Shown here: piece after piece, positions 45,209 to 53,765 of the stretch | Numbering within the stretch: the stretch's first letter is position 1 | How the letters are laid out: each line of letters begins with the position of its first letter | Origin: an uncultured Rhodoferax sp. | Lineage (GTDB): Bacteria; Pseudomonadota; Gammaproteobacteria; Burkholderiales; Burkholderiaceae_C | Direction of reading: 5' to 3' | Length of the DNA: 64,000 nt | Assembly: GCF_946221635.1 (NCBI RefSeq) | Contig: NZ_CAMIHB010000022.1 | Span: forward strand, 4,418 to 68,417 | Translations under genes and position numbers: made by a program | Notes under the pieces: model-generated | Seen by the model: the letters and a program-made list of their open reading frames with translations, nothing else | What the model was told of the DNA's origin: nothing | The model's database searches: none

Positions 45209-45225
45209 ACAAATTGGCAATTTGT
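45209..45225. promoter_or_regulatory. 17-bp palindrome in the Lrp/desulfurase intergenic region
   Basis: ACAAATTG-G-CAATTTGT is a perfect inverted repeat with 8-base arms. A TTGGCA box overlapping its centre could be a -35 element for the desulfurase operon. It is a strong candidate operator for the DecR-like protein. Confidence 0.55.
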
Positions 45226-45244
45226 CGGTAAATTTAAAACATCT

Positions 45245-45261
45245 GTTTGCACGCTGCAAAC
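45245..45261. promoter_or_regulatory. Second palindrome in the Lrp/desulfurase intergenic region
   Basis: GTTTGCA-CGC-TGCAAAC is a perfect inverted repeat with 7-base arms. Its centre is 36 bp from that of the palindrome at 45209-45225. Lrp proteins bind several sites cooperatively, which fits two phased operators. Confidence 0.45.
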
Positions 45262-45300
45262 CTAAGATTTCGGCATTCCCACCGCAGCGAGATGCCCGCC

Positions 45301-46866
45301 ATGTCCACCACCGAGATCTACCTGGACTGCAATGCCACCACCCCTCTGCTGCCCGCAGCGCGCGAGGCCGCGCTGCTGGCCATGCAAGCCCAGTTCGGAA
45401 ACCCCAGCAGCAGCCACTGCACCGGCCTGCGTGCGCGGGCGCTGGTGGACGCGGTGCGCGCCCGCGCCAGCCGGCTGCTGGGCGTGGGGGCAGGGCGGTT
45501 GCTGTTCGTGAGCGGGGCCACCGAAGGCATTCAGACGGCCATACTGTCCGCCCTCTGTGATCTGCGTGACCGCCGCGATGCGGGCGAGCGCGTGGACGGC
45601 CCGCTGCTGGTGGGCGCGACGGAGCACAAGGCCGTGCCACAAAGTCTGGCGCACTGGAATGCGGTGCTGGGTCTGCATCTGCCCATCGTGGAAGTGCCGG
45701 TAGACCGCAACGGCCTGCACGACATGGCGTTTCTGCAAGCCCATGGGGCCCAGGCCAGCCTGCTGTGCACCATGGCGGCCAACAACGAAACCGGTGTGGT
45801 GTCGGACATTGCCGGCATCGAGGCCCTGCTGAACGCGAGTGGTTCGCGCGCACTGTGGCTGGTGGATTGCGTGCAGGCCCTGGGCAAGCTGCATCTGGAC
45901 CTGCAGACCACACGCATCGACTATGCGCCGTTCTCCGGCCACAAGCTCTACGCGCCCAAGGGCATTGGCATGCTCTATGTGCGCGCTGGTAGCCCCTTCA
46001 CGCCGCTCATGGTGGGCGGCGGGCAGGAGGGCGGCCAGCGCTCTGGGACGGAAAACATGCCCGGCATCGCGGCGCTGGGTGCGGTGCTGGAAGCGCTGGA
46101 GGCGGGCGAGGGCGTGGTGTTCCGCTCCACAGCGGCGCTGGAGCAGGCGCGGCTGCGTCTGGCCGACGCCTTGCGTTCCGCCTTTCCGGGCCTGGTGTTC
46201 AACATGCCCTTTGTGGGCTCGCTGCCCACCACCCTGAACTTCTCCGTGCCCGGCCTCTCCAGCAAGGCGCTGCTGAACCTGTTCGACGCCGCCGGCATGC
46301 GTATCAGCGCGGGCAGTGCCTGCAGTGCGGCCAAGGCCGAGCCGAGTTTTGTGCTCTGCGCCATGGGTTTGCCGGCGTGGCAGACCGAGGGAGCGGCGCG
46401 CTTGTCTATGGGGGCGCTGACCGACGATGCACAGGTGGAAGAGGCCTGCACGCGCATTGCCCAATGCGGGCGGGCCTGGCTGGCGGCCCAGGCGGACAAG
46501 GTTGGCGTGGCGCTGTCCTTGGTCTCTGCGCCATCAGTGTCAGATGCTGGAGAAGGCCGGGGGCTGAGTGCCGAGGAGTTGCCCCAGTTTCTACGCAACC
46601 ATCCGGACGCCTTGCTGGTCGATGTGCGCGAGGTTTTTGAGCACGCGGCGGGAGAGCATGGGCTGGCGTGGCCTGCGCAGGCACAGCGTCACGTGCCCTT
46701 GGCGCGTCTGGAGCAGCATCTTCCGACCTTGGGACAGCATGCGCACCGCCCCCTGGTCTTCTTCTGCCGCAGCGGCGGACGCAGCCTGCAGGCATTGCAA
46801 CTGGCCCGTGCGCGAGGCCATGGGCCGGCCTGGCATCTGGAGGGCGGGTTGGCACTGGCGCAATAG
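45301..46866 (+). CDS. Cysteine desulfurase fused to a rhodanese domain
   Basis: A 521-residue fusion. Residues 1-400 form a NifS/IscS-like fold-type I PLP enzyme with YLDCNATTPLLP, TEGIQTAI, HK at 109-110, PLP Lys215 in FSGHKLYAPKG and catalytic Cys341 in ISAGSACSAAKAEPS. After a short linker, residues 422-521 are a single rhodanese domain with LLVDVREVFEHAAGE and active-site Cys489 in FFCRSGGRS. Sulfur removed from cysteine could pass directly to the rhodanese cysteine as persulfide. The start is ATG at 45301, with an in-frame ATG at 45292 as an alternative. It is divergent from a DecR-like regulator. Confidence 0.88.
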   Translation: MSTTEIYLDCNATTPLLPAAREAALLAMQAQFGNPSSSHCTGLRARALVDAVRARASRLLGVGAGRLLFVSGATEGIQTAILSALCDLRDRRDAGERVDGPLLVGATEHKAVPQSLAHWNAVLGLHLPIVEVPVDRNGLHDMAFLQAHGAQASLLCTMAANNETGVVSDIAGIEALLNASGSRALWLVDCVQALGKLHLDLQTTRIDYAPFSGHKLYAPKGIGMLYVRAGSPFTPLMVGGGQEGGQRSGTENMPGIAALGAVLEALEAGEGVVFRSTAALEQARLRLADALRSAFPGLVFNMPFVGSLPTTLNFSVPGLSSKALLNLFDAAGMRISAGSACSAAKAEPSFVLCAMGLPAWQTEGAARLSMGALTDDAQVEEACTRIAQCGRAWLAAQADKVGVALSLVSAPSVSDAGEGRGLSAEELPQFLRNHPDALLVDVREVFEHAAGEHGLAWPAQAQRHVPLARLEQHLPTLGQHAHRPLVFFCRSGGRSLQALQLARARGHGPAWHLEGGLALAQ

Positions 46867-46905
46867 CCCGGCAGGCGGCTTGGCCTGGGTGCCATTGGCG
46901 GCACA

Positions 46906-48684
46906 ATGCAACGCATGACCGCTGCCACATCTCCCGCTTCCCCCGAACTCGCTGGCCATCTGCTGGTGCAATGCCTCATCGCCCAGGGCGTAACCCATGC
47001 TTTCGGGGTTCCCGGCGAAAGCTATCTGGCGGTGCTGGACGGCTTTCACCGCTACCAGGACCAGATCCGTTTCATCATCAACCGGCAGGAGGGCGGGGCC
47101 GCCTTCATGGCCGAGGCGCATGGCAAGCTCACGGGTCGGCCCGGCGTCTGCTTCGTCACCCGCGGACCGGGCGCCACCAACGCCAGCATTGGCGTGCACA
47201 CGGCGTTTCAGGATTCCACGCCCATGGTCCTGCTAGTGGGCGATGTGGCCAGCGAGCAGCGCGACCGCGAGGCCTTCCAGGAGATGGACTACCGCGTGAT
47301 GTTCGGCCCAAGCAGCTTGGGCATGGCCAAGCGCGTGGAGCGCATTGACGAAGCGGCTCGCATTCCCGAATACATCGCCCGCGCCTTTGCCACCGCCATG
47401 AACGGCCGCCCCGGCCCGGTGGTGCTGGTGCTGCCCGAAGACATGCTCACGCAAACCCTGGTGCCCGATGCGCGCGGCCAGTTGCCCCAGCCGCTGCCGC
47501 GCGTGGAGCCGGTAGAGGCCTGGAGCGACCCCGGCGCCTTGCGCAATCTGCGCCAGCTGCTATTGAAATCAGAGCGTCCGCTGGTCATTGCAGGTGGCGG
47601 CGGCTGGACGCCGCAGGCCGCGCAGGCGCTGCAGCGCTTTGCCGAGAACTGGCGCCTGCCCGTGGCCAACGCCTTCCGCTTTCAGGACACCTTTGACAAC
47701 CACCACCCGCAGTACGCGGGCGATGTGGGCATCGGCATCAACCCCGCGCTGGCCCGGCGTGTGCGCGAGAGCGACCTGATCGTCGCCATCGGTCCGCGCC
47801 TGGGCGAGATGACCACGAGCGGCTACACCCTGCTGCAGGCGCCCCAGGCAGCGCAGACGCTGGTGCACATCCACAGCAGCGCCGAAGAACTCAACCGCGT
47901 CTACCAGGCCGACCTGGCCATCCATGCCAGCATGCGCGCCGCGGCCCGGTCGCTGGAGGTGCTGACCGCACCGGTAAGCCTGCCCTGGGACGACTGGACC
48001 GCCGGCTGCAACGCCGACTACCGGGCCAATCTCGTGCCCAGCGTCATCAAAGACCTGCCGGCGGACAACGACAACGGCTTGGTCGACATGCCCAGCGTGA
48101 TTGCGACGCTGCAAAAGCACCTGCCGGCGGACGCGGTGCTGACCAACGGCGCGGGCAACTTTGCGAGCTGGCTGCACCGCTTCTACCGCTACACCGGGCT
48201 GGTGCACGGCCACAAGACCCAACTGGCACCCACCAATGGCGCCATGGGCTACGGGGTGCCGGCCGGCATTGCGGCGGCCATCACGACAGGGCGGGTGGCC
48301 TTCACGATTGCGGGGGACGGCGACTTTCTGATGAACGGCCAGGAGCTGGCCACGGCCGTGCAGCATGGTGCCAAGAGCATCATCCTGCTGCTCAACAACG
48401 GCATGTACGGCACCATCCGCATGCACCAGGAACGCGAGTACCCGCACAACGTGTCCGGCACGGCACTGCAAAATCCTGACTTCGCCGCGCTGGCGCGCGC
48501 CTACGGCTACGCGGGCGTGACCATCCGCAAGAGCGCGGACTTTGAAGCAGAATTGCTTGCGGCGTTGGAGCGGCCCCATGGCACGGTGATCGAGGTGGTG
48601 CTGGAGCCCGAGCTCATCACGACGCGGGGCACGCTTGCCGCGCTGACCCAGAATGCCCTGGTACAGACGGCCTTGCAGCGATGA
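46906..48684 (+). CDS. Acetolactate-synthase-like ThDP-dependent enzyme
   Basis: A 592-residue thiamine-diphosphate enzyme with all three family domains. Catalytic Glu62 lies in INRQEGGAAFMAEA, the central domain has PLVIAGGGGW, and the ThDP/Mg motif is GDGDFLMNGQEL with NNGMYGTIR near residue 470-505. It resembles the catalytic subunit of acetolactate synthase, but no small regulatory subunit follows and the gene lies in a cysteine-metabolism-like operon, so a different 2-oxoacid decarboxylase or lyase activity is likely. The start is ATG at 46906 or 46915. It overlaps the next gene by ATGA. Confidence 0.88.
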   Translation: MQRMTAATSPASPELAGHLLVQCLIAQGVTHAFGVPGESYLAVLDGFHRYQDQIRFIINRQEGGAAFMAEAHGKLTGRPGVCFVTRGPGATNASIGVHTAFQDSTPMVLLVGDVASEQRDREAFQEMDYRVMFGPSSLGMAKRVERIDEAARIPEYIARAFATAMNGRPGPVVLVLPEDMLTQTLVPDARGQLPQPLPRVEPVEAWSDPGALRNLRQLLLKSERPLVIAGGGGWTPQAAQALQRFAENWRLPVANAFRFQDTFDNHHPQYAGDVGIGINPALARRVRESDLIVAIGPRLGEMTTSGYTLLQAPQAAQTLVHIHSSAEELNRVYQADLAIHASMRAAARSLEVLTAPVSLPWDDWTAGCNADYRANLVPSVIKDLPADNDNGLVDMPSVIATLQKHLPADAVLTNGAGNFASWLHRFYRYTGLVHGHKTQLAPTNGAMGYGVPAGIAAAITTGRVAFTIAGDGDFLMNGQELATAVQHGAKSIILLLNNGMYGTIRMHQEREYPHNVSGTALQNPDFAALARAYGYAGVTIRKSADFEAELLAALERPHGTVIEVVLEPELITTRGTLAALTQNALVQTALQR

Positions 48685-49073
48685 GCCTCCATCTCCAAAC
48701 CGTGCACCATGTGGCGCTGATCGCGTCCGACTACGAGCGCTCCAAGCACTTCTACACCGAGGTGCTGGGCCTGCGCGTGCTGGCCGAGAACTACCGCGCC
48801 GAGCGCCAGTCCTGGAAGCTGGACCTGGCCTTGCCCGATGGCACGCAGCTGGAGCTGTTTTCCTTCCCCAGCCCGCCGGCGCGTCCTTCGCGCCCCGAGG
48901 CCTGTGGCTTGCGCCACCTGGCTTTTGCCGTGGCTGATGTGGCCGCCGCCAAACAGACGCTAGAGGCGGCAGGTGTGGCCGTGGAGCCCATCCGTATCGA
49001 CGAGTTCACAGGCCGGCCCTTCACCTTTTTCGCAGATCCTGACGGCCTGCCCCTGGAGCTGTACCAGTCGTGA
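48681..49073 (+). CDS. gloA2: YaeR/GloA2-like VOC protein
   Basis: A 130-residue glyoxalase-fold protein. It starts MSLHLQTVHHVALIASDYERSKHFYTEVLG split as in YaeR. Metal ligand positions are His in VHHVALI, Glu in TQLELFSF, His in LRHLAFAV and Glu in LPLELYQ, so a bound metal is expected. E. coli YaeR (GloA2) has been linked to methylglyoxal or related detoxification, but the activity is not certain. It is translationally coupled to the ThDP enzyme and may deal with a reactive aldehyde product. Confidence 0.85.
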   Translation: MSLHLQTVHHVALIASDYERSKHFYTEVLGLRVLAENYRAERQSWKLDLALPDGTQLELFSFPSPPARPSRPEACGLRHLAFAVADVAAAKQTLEAAGVAVEPIRIDEFTGRPFTFFADPDGLPLELYQS

Positions 49074-49103
49074 ATGCTGGCGGCGGCGCCTGTGGTTTGA
49101 ATT

Positions 49104-49161
49104 GCTATGGATTTGCTAGCTGTCCGCGCATATTCTGCGGGGGGCTGAGCACTGTTTTCAG
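49104..49161 (+). repeat. Dispersed repeat, copy 6
   Basis: GCTATGGATTTGCTAGCTGT is followed by CCGCGCATATTCTGCGGGG and GGCTGAGCACTGTTTTCAGG. It is in the forward orientation between the VOC gene and the orphan at 49158, whose stop codon it reaches. Confidence 0.65.
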
Positions 49162-49757
49162 GTGGAATGCGCAGCGCGGAATATCTTCAGCCCACCGGGG
49201 CCGGATGTCTTGCCGGTTTGGGCGGTGCTGTGGGCACCCAGAGGGGGCAAAAGGATGAAGGGGCCGGGCCCGTTGTCACGCCACTGGGAGCAGGCCATCA
49301 CGTAGCTGGCGCCCTGGTCGGCCGTGTGCGTGTCCACGATCATGGCGATGCGCATGCCACTGAAATCGGACTGGGTGTAGAGGCGGCGCACGCCGGTGGC
49401 GCCCTGGATGCTGGGCAGATGGATGGAACGTACCACGGACCAGCGTTCACCGGGTGCGGCTGCGTGCCGGGCGGTTTCGGTGCGGTAGGAGGTGTGCAGA
49501 CCCTTGGCGGCAATGACCACCAGAGCGCCTGCACCATTGCGGCCCACGGTCAGGAAATCGGCCTCCAGGCCCAGGTTTTCCAGCGGTTTGCCGGCGATAA
49601 AGCTCCAGACCCGGCCGTCCGGGCCGATGCTGAAGGCTTCTTCCTCGTCGTGCGCGTTGCGCATCACCACGGTCTGCTGCCAGGCGACCTCTCCGGGAGC
49701 GGGGCGATCAGAGGCGGGGGAGGTGCTGGAGGGGGCATTCGACATGGCGGTGTTCAT
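49158..49757 (-). CDS. Protein of unknown function
   Basis: A 199-residue protein I do not recognise. A Ser/Ala/Pro-rich N-terminus (about 1-25) precedes a probable beta-rich domain: WQQTVVMRNAHDEEEAFSIG, GRVWSFIAGKP, ADFLTVGRNGAGALVVIAA, SYVMACSQWRDNGPGPFILL. The C-terminus is a low-complexity tail. The N-terminus has no clear signal peptide. The start is ATG at 49755-49757; another ATG lies at 49743-49745. It is divergent from the CadC-like regulator gene across 118 bases, so the two may be connected, but nothing in the sequence proves it. Confidence 0.6.
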   Translation of the reverse strand: MNTAMSNAPSSTSPASDRPAPGEVAWQQTVVMRNAHDEEEAFSIGPDGRVWSFIAGKPLENLGLEADFLTVGRNGAGALVVIAAKGLHTSYRTETARHAAAPGERWSVVRSIHLPSIQGATGVRRLYTQSDFSGMRIAMIVDTHTADQGASYVMACSQWRDNGPGPFILLPPLGAHSTAQTGKTSGPGGLKIFRAAHST

Positions 49758-49875
49758 TTCTTGCAACGGCTGGACTCAAGTTTGCTGGGCCGCAACAAAA
49801 AAGTCCTCAATCACTCCTTAAAATTCCTGAATTCACCATTGGTACGGCCCCTGTGGGCCCGCCGGAAAGCATCCT

Positions 49876-51444
49876 TTGTCAGCCATTCTTTCTCCCGCCG
49901 GAAACGATTTTGGAGTCAGCGTTTTCGGGACCTATGCGTTGCAGCGGCATGAGCGCCGACTGTTGCGTGATGGTCAAACCGTGATGGTGGGCGCGCGTGC
50001 CTTTGACGTGCTGTGCACGCTGGTGGACCACGCAGGCCAGTTGGTCACCAAAAAGCAGCTGTTTGACCAGGTCTGGCCTGGGCTGGTGGTGGAAGAAAAC
50101 AACCTGCAGGTCCACGTTTCCAGCCTGCGCCGCATCCTGGGGGCGGATTCCATCGCCACGGTGCCTGGCCGGGGTTACCGCTTCACCCTGCGCATGAATG
50201 AGGCGCCCCCGGCGCCTGCCCTGGTTCCGGTGGTTCCTGCCGCGGACCAACGTGCCCACCGCCGCACCATCGCCGTGCTGCCCTTCGTGGACCTGAATGC
50301 CGACCCCGAACAGGAGTACTTTTCGGATGGTCTGGCGGAAGACATCATCAGCCATCTGACCCGTTCGCCCTGGCTGTTGGTGGTGTCGCGCAATTCCTCG
50401 TTTGCCTACCGCAAGTCGCAGGCCGGCAACCGTGCTGTGGGCGAGGCCTTGGGGGCACGCTACCTGGTGCTGGGCACGGTCCGCAAGGCCGGCAATATGC
50501 TGCGCATGACGGCCGAGCTGGTGGACACCACCACGTCCGAGACCCTGTGGTCCGACCGCTATGACCGGCCGCTGACGGACATGTTTGCCCTGCAGGCCGA
50601 GATTTCGGCACAGATTGTCAGTGCGATCGAACCCGTGTACCTGCACAGTGAGGAAAAGGTCGCCGCCGAGGTGCCCAACCAGAGCCTGGAGCACTGGGAT
50701 CTGCTGATGCGGGCGCGCTGGCACTTCTGGCGCACCACGCCCGACCACGTGCTACAGGCCCAGGCCCTGCTGGCGCGGGCGCTGGAGATCAAACCCAACG
50801 ACTCTCCCACACTGGCCCTGCTGGCATTTACGCACCTGGCCAAGATCTGGGGCGCCTGGGCCGAGGACCCCCGCGCCACGGTGGCCGAGGCCAACCGCCT
50901 GGCCCTGGTGGCCGTGCGCAACGATGAGCGCGACGCCTTTGCCCACTTCACGCTGGGCACAGCGCTGTCTTGTGCAGGCCAGATGGAAGCGGCCATTGCC
51001 GAGATGGAGTGTGCGCTGGGCCTGTACCCGCAGGCGTCTGCCGCGGCGGGCGAGCTGGGGCGCCTGCTGGTGTTTTCGGGCCGTACCGAAGAGGCCGAGG
51101 AGTACATCCTGCAGGCCATCGACGCCAGCCCGCATGATCCGCACCTGAGCCTGTGGATCCGCAGCCGGGCGATTGGCTGCTTTATCGAAGGGCGCCACGC
51201 GGACGCAGTGCGCTACGCGCGTGAAGCCACGGCCAAGCGGGCCGACTGGTATTTCAACCACCTGCTGATGGCGGCCTGCCTGTCCGAAGTGGGCGACGAC
51301 GCCGGCGCGAAGGACAGCCTGGCCAAGGCGCTGGGCGGGCGGGGCTACAACCTGCAGGCCATCATGTTCGGCCACCCCTTCGTGAAGAACGAACACCGCG
51401 AGAAGTTCCTCTCTGCGCTGCGCAAGGCGGGGTGGGCCGCGTAA
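49876..51444 (+). CDS. CadC-like winged-helix regulator with TolB-like and TPR-type repeats
   Basis: A 522-residue regulator. The OmpR-type DNA-binding domain (about 10-105) has MVGARAFDVLCTLVDHAGQL and RRILGADSIATVPGRGYRF. A TolB/FlgO-like domain follows (about 130-270, IAVLPFVDLNADPEQEYFSDGLAEDI, LGARYLVLGTVRKAG), as in adenylate-cyclase-associated regulators, and then TPR-like helical repeats (about 290-515). There is no transmembrane helix between domains, so it is a cytoplasmic regulator. The start is TTG at 49876, as no ATG fits the conserved N-terminus. The next gene, 52 bases downstream, is a flavoprotein. Confidence 0.85.
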   Translation: MSAILSPAGNDFGVSVFGTYALQRHERRLLRDGQTVMVGARAFDVLCTLVDHAGQLVTKKQLFDQVWPGLVVEENNLQVHVSSLRRILGADSIATVPGRGYRFTLRMNEAPPAPALVPVVPAADQRAHRRTIAVLPFVDLNADPEQEYFSDGLAEDIISHLTRSPWLLVVSRNSSFAYRKSQAGNRAVGEALGARYLVLGTVRKAGNMLRMTAELVDTTTSETLWSDRYDRPLTDMFALQAEISAQIVSAIEPVYLHSEEKVAAEVPNQSLEHWDLLMRARWHFWRTTPDHVLQAQALLARALEIKPNDSPTLALLAFTHLAKIWGAWAEDPRATVAEANRLALVAVRNDERDAFAHFTLGTALSCAGQMEAAIAEMECALGLYPQASAAAGELGRLLVFSGRTEEAEEYILQAIDASPHDPHLSLWIRSRAIGCFIEGRHADAVRYAREATAKRADWYFNHLLMAACLSEVGDDAGAKDSLAKALGGRGYNLQAIMFGHPFVKNEHREKFLSALRKAGWAA

Positions 51445-51496
51445 ACTTTCTGGCGAGCGGTGGCATGGGGCTGCTGCACTGTCATGAAAGTTTGCC

Positions 51497-53644
51497 GTGC
51501 CTACTGCCATCCCCGACACCTCCACTGCTCCCGCCCGGCCCCGCAAGGTGGCCATTCTGGGCGGTGGTATCTCTGCGCTGACTACCGCGTTTGAGCTGAC
51601 CAGCCAACCCGGCTGGCAGCAGTCGCTGGACATCACGCTCTACCAGATGGGCTGGCGCCTGGGCGGCAAGTGCGCCACGGCACGCGGCGAGCACAAGCGC
51701 ATTGAGGAGCACGGCATCCACGGATTCCTGGGCAGCTACTACAACGCCTTGCCGGTGATGCGCCGCTGCTACGAGGCCTTGGGGCGCGCGCCCGGCCAGC
51801 CGCTGGCCACGTTTGACGAGGCCTTCAAGCCCGAGAGCTTTGTGCTGATGTGGGAGTACATCGACGGCAAGATGAGCCGCTGGCCCTTTACCTCGCCGCG
51901 CAACGCGCTGGTACCGGGGACCCCGGAAACCACGGCCAAGCTGCAGAAGGTGGAGCACTGGATCGCGGCCACGGCCGATGTGCTGGACGCCTTGCTGGAC
52001 CACCATGCCCACGCCTATGACCATCTGGGTATCGTCAAGTCGGCCGAATGGGCACTGGGGCGCACGCTGGTCAAGGGCGTGGTGGCCGTGCTCCAGTCGG
52101 AGTCGGTGGCCTTGCATGGTGTGGACTCGGTGCTGTGGAAGGCGCTGGATGCGGCCTGGGACTGGGTGCGCAACGCGGCGGAAACGCTGGTGAAGGACAA
52201 CACCGAGTTGCGCCGCCTGCTCATCGTGGCGGAGTTTCTGCTGGCCATCGTGCGCGGCTGCATCCAGGATGAGGTGGCCACCAAGGGCTTTGACCGGCTG
52301 GATGAAGAGAACTTCAGCGACTGGCTGATTCGCCACGGCGCCTCGGTCATGGTGGCGTCCAGCCCCATGGCGCTCAATACGGTGAATCTGTCCTACCAAT
52401 ACCCCCAGGGCGACACCACGCGCACGGCCCTGATGGGTGCCGGCTGCTACCTGCACTGGACGTTGCGCAGCTTTGCCTATGCGGGCGCATTTGCCTGGCT
52501 GTTCGAGGCGGGTACGGGCGAGACCGTGATTGCGCCGCTGTACGAGGTGCTGCGTCAGCGCGGCGTGAAGTTCGAGTTCTTCCACAAGGTCGAGTCCCTG
52601 GAGCTCAGCGCCGACCAGTCCACCGTGCAGGCGGTGCACTTTGCGGTGCAGGCCACGCTCAAAGACCGCCACCGCCCCTACGAGCCGCTCATCATGGTGA
52701 AAGGCCTGCCGGCCTGGCCCGGCCACGCGCACTACGAACAACTGGAGCAGGGTGAGGCGCTGCGCGAGGGCAAGGTGGATCTGGAGTCGTACTGGAACGG
52801 CTGGCAACCGGTGGCCCGCCGCACGCTGTTGGCCGAGCGCGATTTCGACCAACTGGTGTTCGCCATTTCCATCGGTGCCGTGCCGTATCTGTGCCGCGAG
52901 CTGCTGGAGGCCAAGCCCCAGTGGCGCACCATGGTGGAGAAGGTGACCACGGTGCAGACCCAGACCATGCAGCTCTGGCTGAATCGCACAACCACGGAGC
53001 TGGGCTGGGACATTCCGTTCCAGAACCCCACGGACACCGTGATCGGCGCCACCTACCTGAACCCGCTGGACGGGCAGGTGGACTTCACGCACCTGCTCAA
53101 GTGGGAAGACTGGCCGCAGGACTCGGTGCCCAAGTCGCTCTGGTACTTCAGCGGCGCCATGGCCGATTACGAGGCGCCGCCGCCGTTCAGCGACACCAGC
53201 TACCCGGCACGCGCCAAGGCGCGCGTGCAGGCGCAGTGCGTGCAGTACCTGCAGGCCAGCATGGGCCCGCTGCTGCCCCTGGCCACGACCAACGTGGTGA
53301 GCCCGCCGGGCGACCCCATGGGACTGGATTTCAGCCTGCTGCGTACCGAACCGGCACACCCGGGTGTCGGCGTGCAGCGCTTCAACCAGCAGTTCTGGCG
53401 CGCCAATATTGACCCGACCGAGAGCTATGTGACCTCGCCTCCGGGCAGCACCCAGGCGCGCCTCAAGGCCTGGGGCAGCGGCTTTGCCAACCTCACGCTG
53501 GCGGGCGACTGGATTTATACCGGCCTGAACGTGGGCAGCGTGGAGGGCGCGGTCATGGGGGGGCGTCTGGCCTCGTTCGCGGTGGCGGGTTACCCGGCGC
53601 TGGCGGAGATCACGGGCTACCCGACCCCGCAAGATCCACTCTGA
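51497..53644 (+). CDS. FAD-dependent amine-oxidase/phytoene-desaturase-like oxidoreductase
   Basis: A 715-residue flavoprotein. The dinucleotide motif is KVAILGGGISALTTAFELT near residue 15, followed by YQMGWRLGGKCATARGEHKR, the second arginine-containing FAD motif of the carotenoid desaturase/hydroxysqualene-like group, and IEEHGIHGFLGSYYNALPVM. The C-terminal FAD region reads LTLAGDWIYTGLNVGSVEGAVMGG. It is longer than typical desaturases because of a helical insertion at about 130-280. The start is GTG at 51497 after GAAAG. The substrate is unknown; a hydrophobic isoprenoid or lipid is possible. It follows the CadC-like regulator. Confidence 0.8.
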   Translation: MPTAIPDTSTAPARPRKVAILGGGISALTTAFELTSQPGWQQSLDITLYQMGWRLGGKCATARGEHKRIEEHGIHGFLGSYYNALPVMRRCYEALGRAPGQPLATFDEAFKPESFVLMWEYIDGKMSRWPFTSPRNALVPGTPETTAKLQKVEHWIAATADVLDALLDHHAHAYDHLGIVKSAEWALGRTLVKGVVAVLQSESVALHGVDSVLWKALDAAWDWVRNAAETLVKDNTELRRLLIVAEFLLAIVRGCIQDEVATKGFDRLDEENFSDWLIRHGASVMVASSPMALNTVNLSYQYPQGDTTRTALMGAGCYLHWTLRSFAYAGAFAWLFEAGTGETVIAPLYEVLRQRGVKFEFFHKVESLELSADQSTVQAVHFAVQATLKDRHRPYEPLIMVKGLPAWPGHAHYEQLEQGEALREGKVDLESYWNGWQPVARRTLLAERDFDQLVFAISIGAVPYLCRELLEAKPQWRTMVEKVTTVQTQTMQLWLNRTTTELGWDIPFQNPTDTVIGATYLNPLDGQVDFTHLLKWEDWPQDSVPKSLWYFSGAMADYEAPPPFSDTSYPARAKARVQAQCVQYLQASMGPLLPLATTNVVSPPGDPMGLDFSLLRTEPAHPGVGVQRFNQQFWRANIDPTESYVTSPPGSTQARLKAWGSGFANLTLAGDWIYTGLNVGSVEGAVMGGRLASFAVAGYPALAEITGYPTPQDPL

Positions 53645-53656
53645 CACGCATTGAAT

Positions 53657-53714
53657 GCTATTGAATCTATAGCTGCTTGCGCATATTCCACGGGGGCTAC
53701 AGGTCAAAATGGCA
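53657..53714 (+). repeat. Dispersed repeat, copy 7 (best-preserved copy)
   Basis: GCTATTGAATCTATAGCTGC is followed by TTGCGCATATTCCACGGGGG and CTACAGGTCAAAATGGC. It is used here as the reference form: an arm GCTATTGA...TATAGC at the left, then GCGCATATTCC and GGGGGCTA. It lies 13 bases after the flavoprotein stop and next to a terminator. Confidence 0.75.
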
Positions 53715-53717
53715 TAA

Positions 53718-53747
53718 AAAAAGGGCCGGTATGTACCGGCCCTTTTT
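53718..53747. terminator. Bidirectional intrinsic terminator
   Basis: Stem AAAAAGGGCCGGTA / TACCGGCCCTTTTT with a two-base centre, and A-tract and T-tract on either side. It lies between the convergent flavoprotein gene and the dppA stop, and can stop transcription in both directions. Confidence 0.9.
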
Positions 53748-53765
53748 GCGTCCTGCGGGGCAGGA

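Noticed and set aside
47560..47585. GCTATTGAAATCAGAGCG in the ThDP enzyme gene resembling the repeat's left half.
   Set aside because: Only a half element, and the coding sequence LLLKSERPLVIAGGGGW fits the normal ThDP-enzyme pattern.
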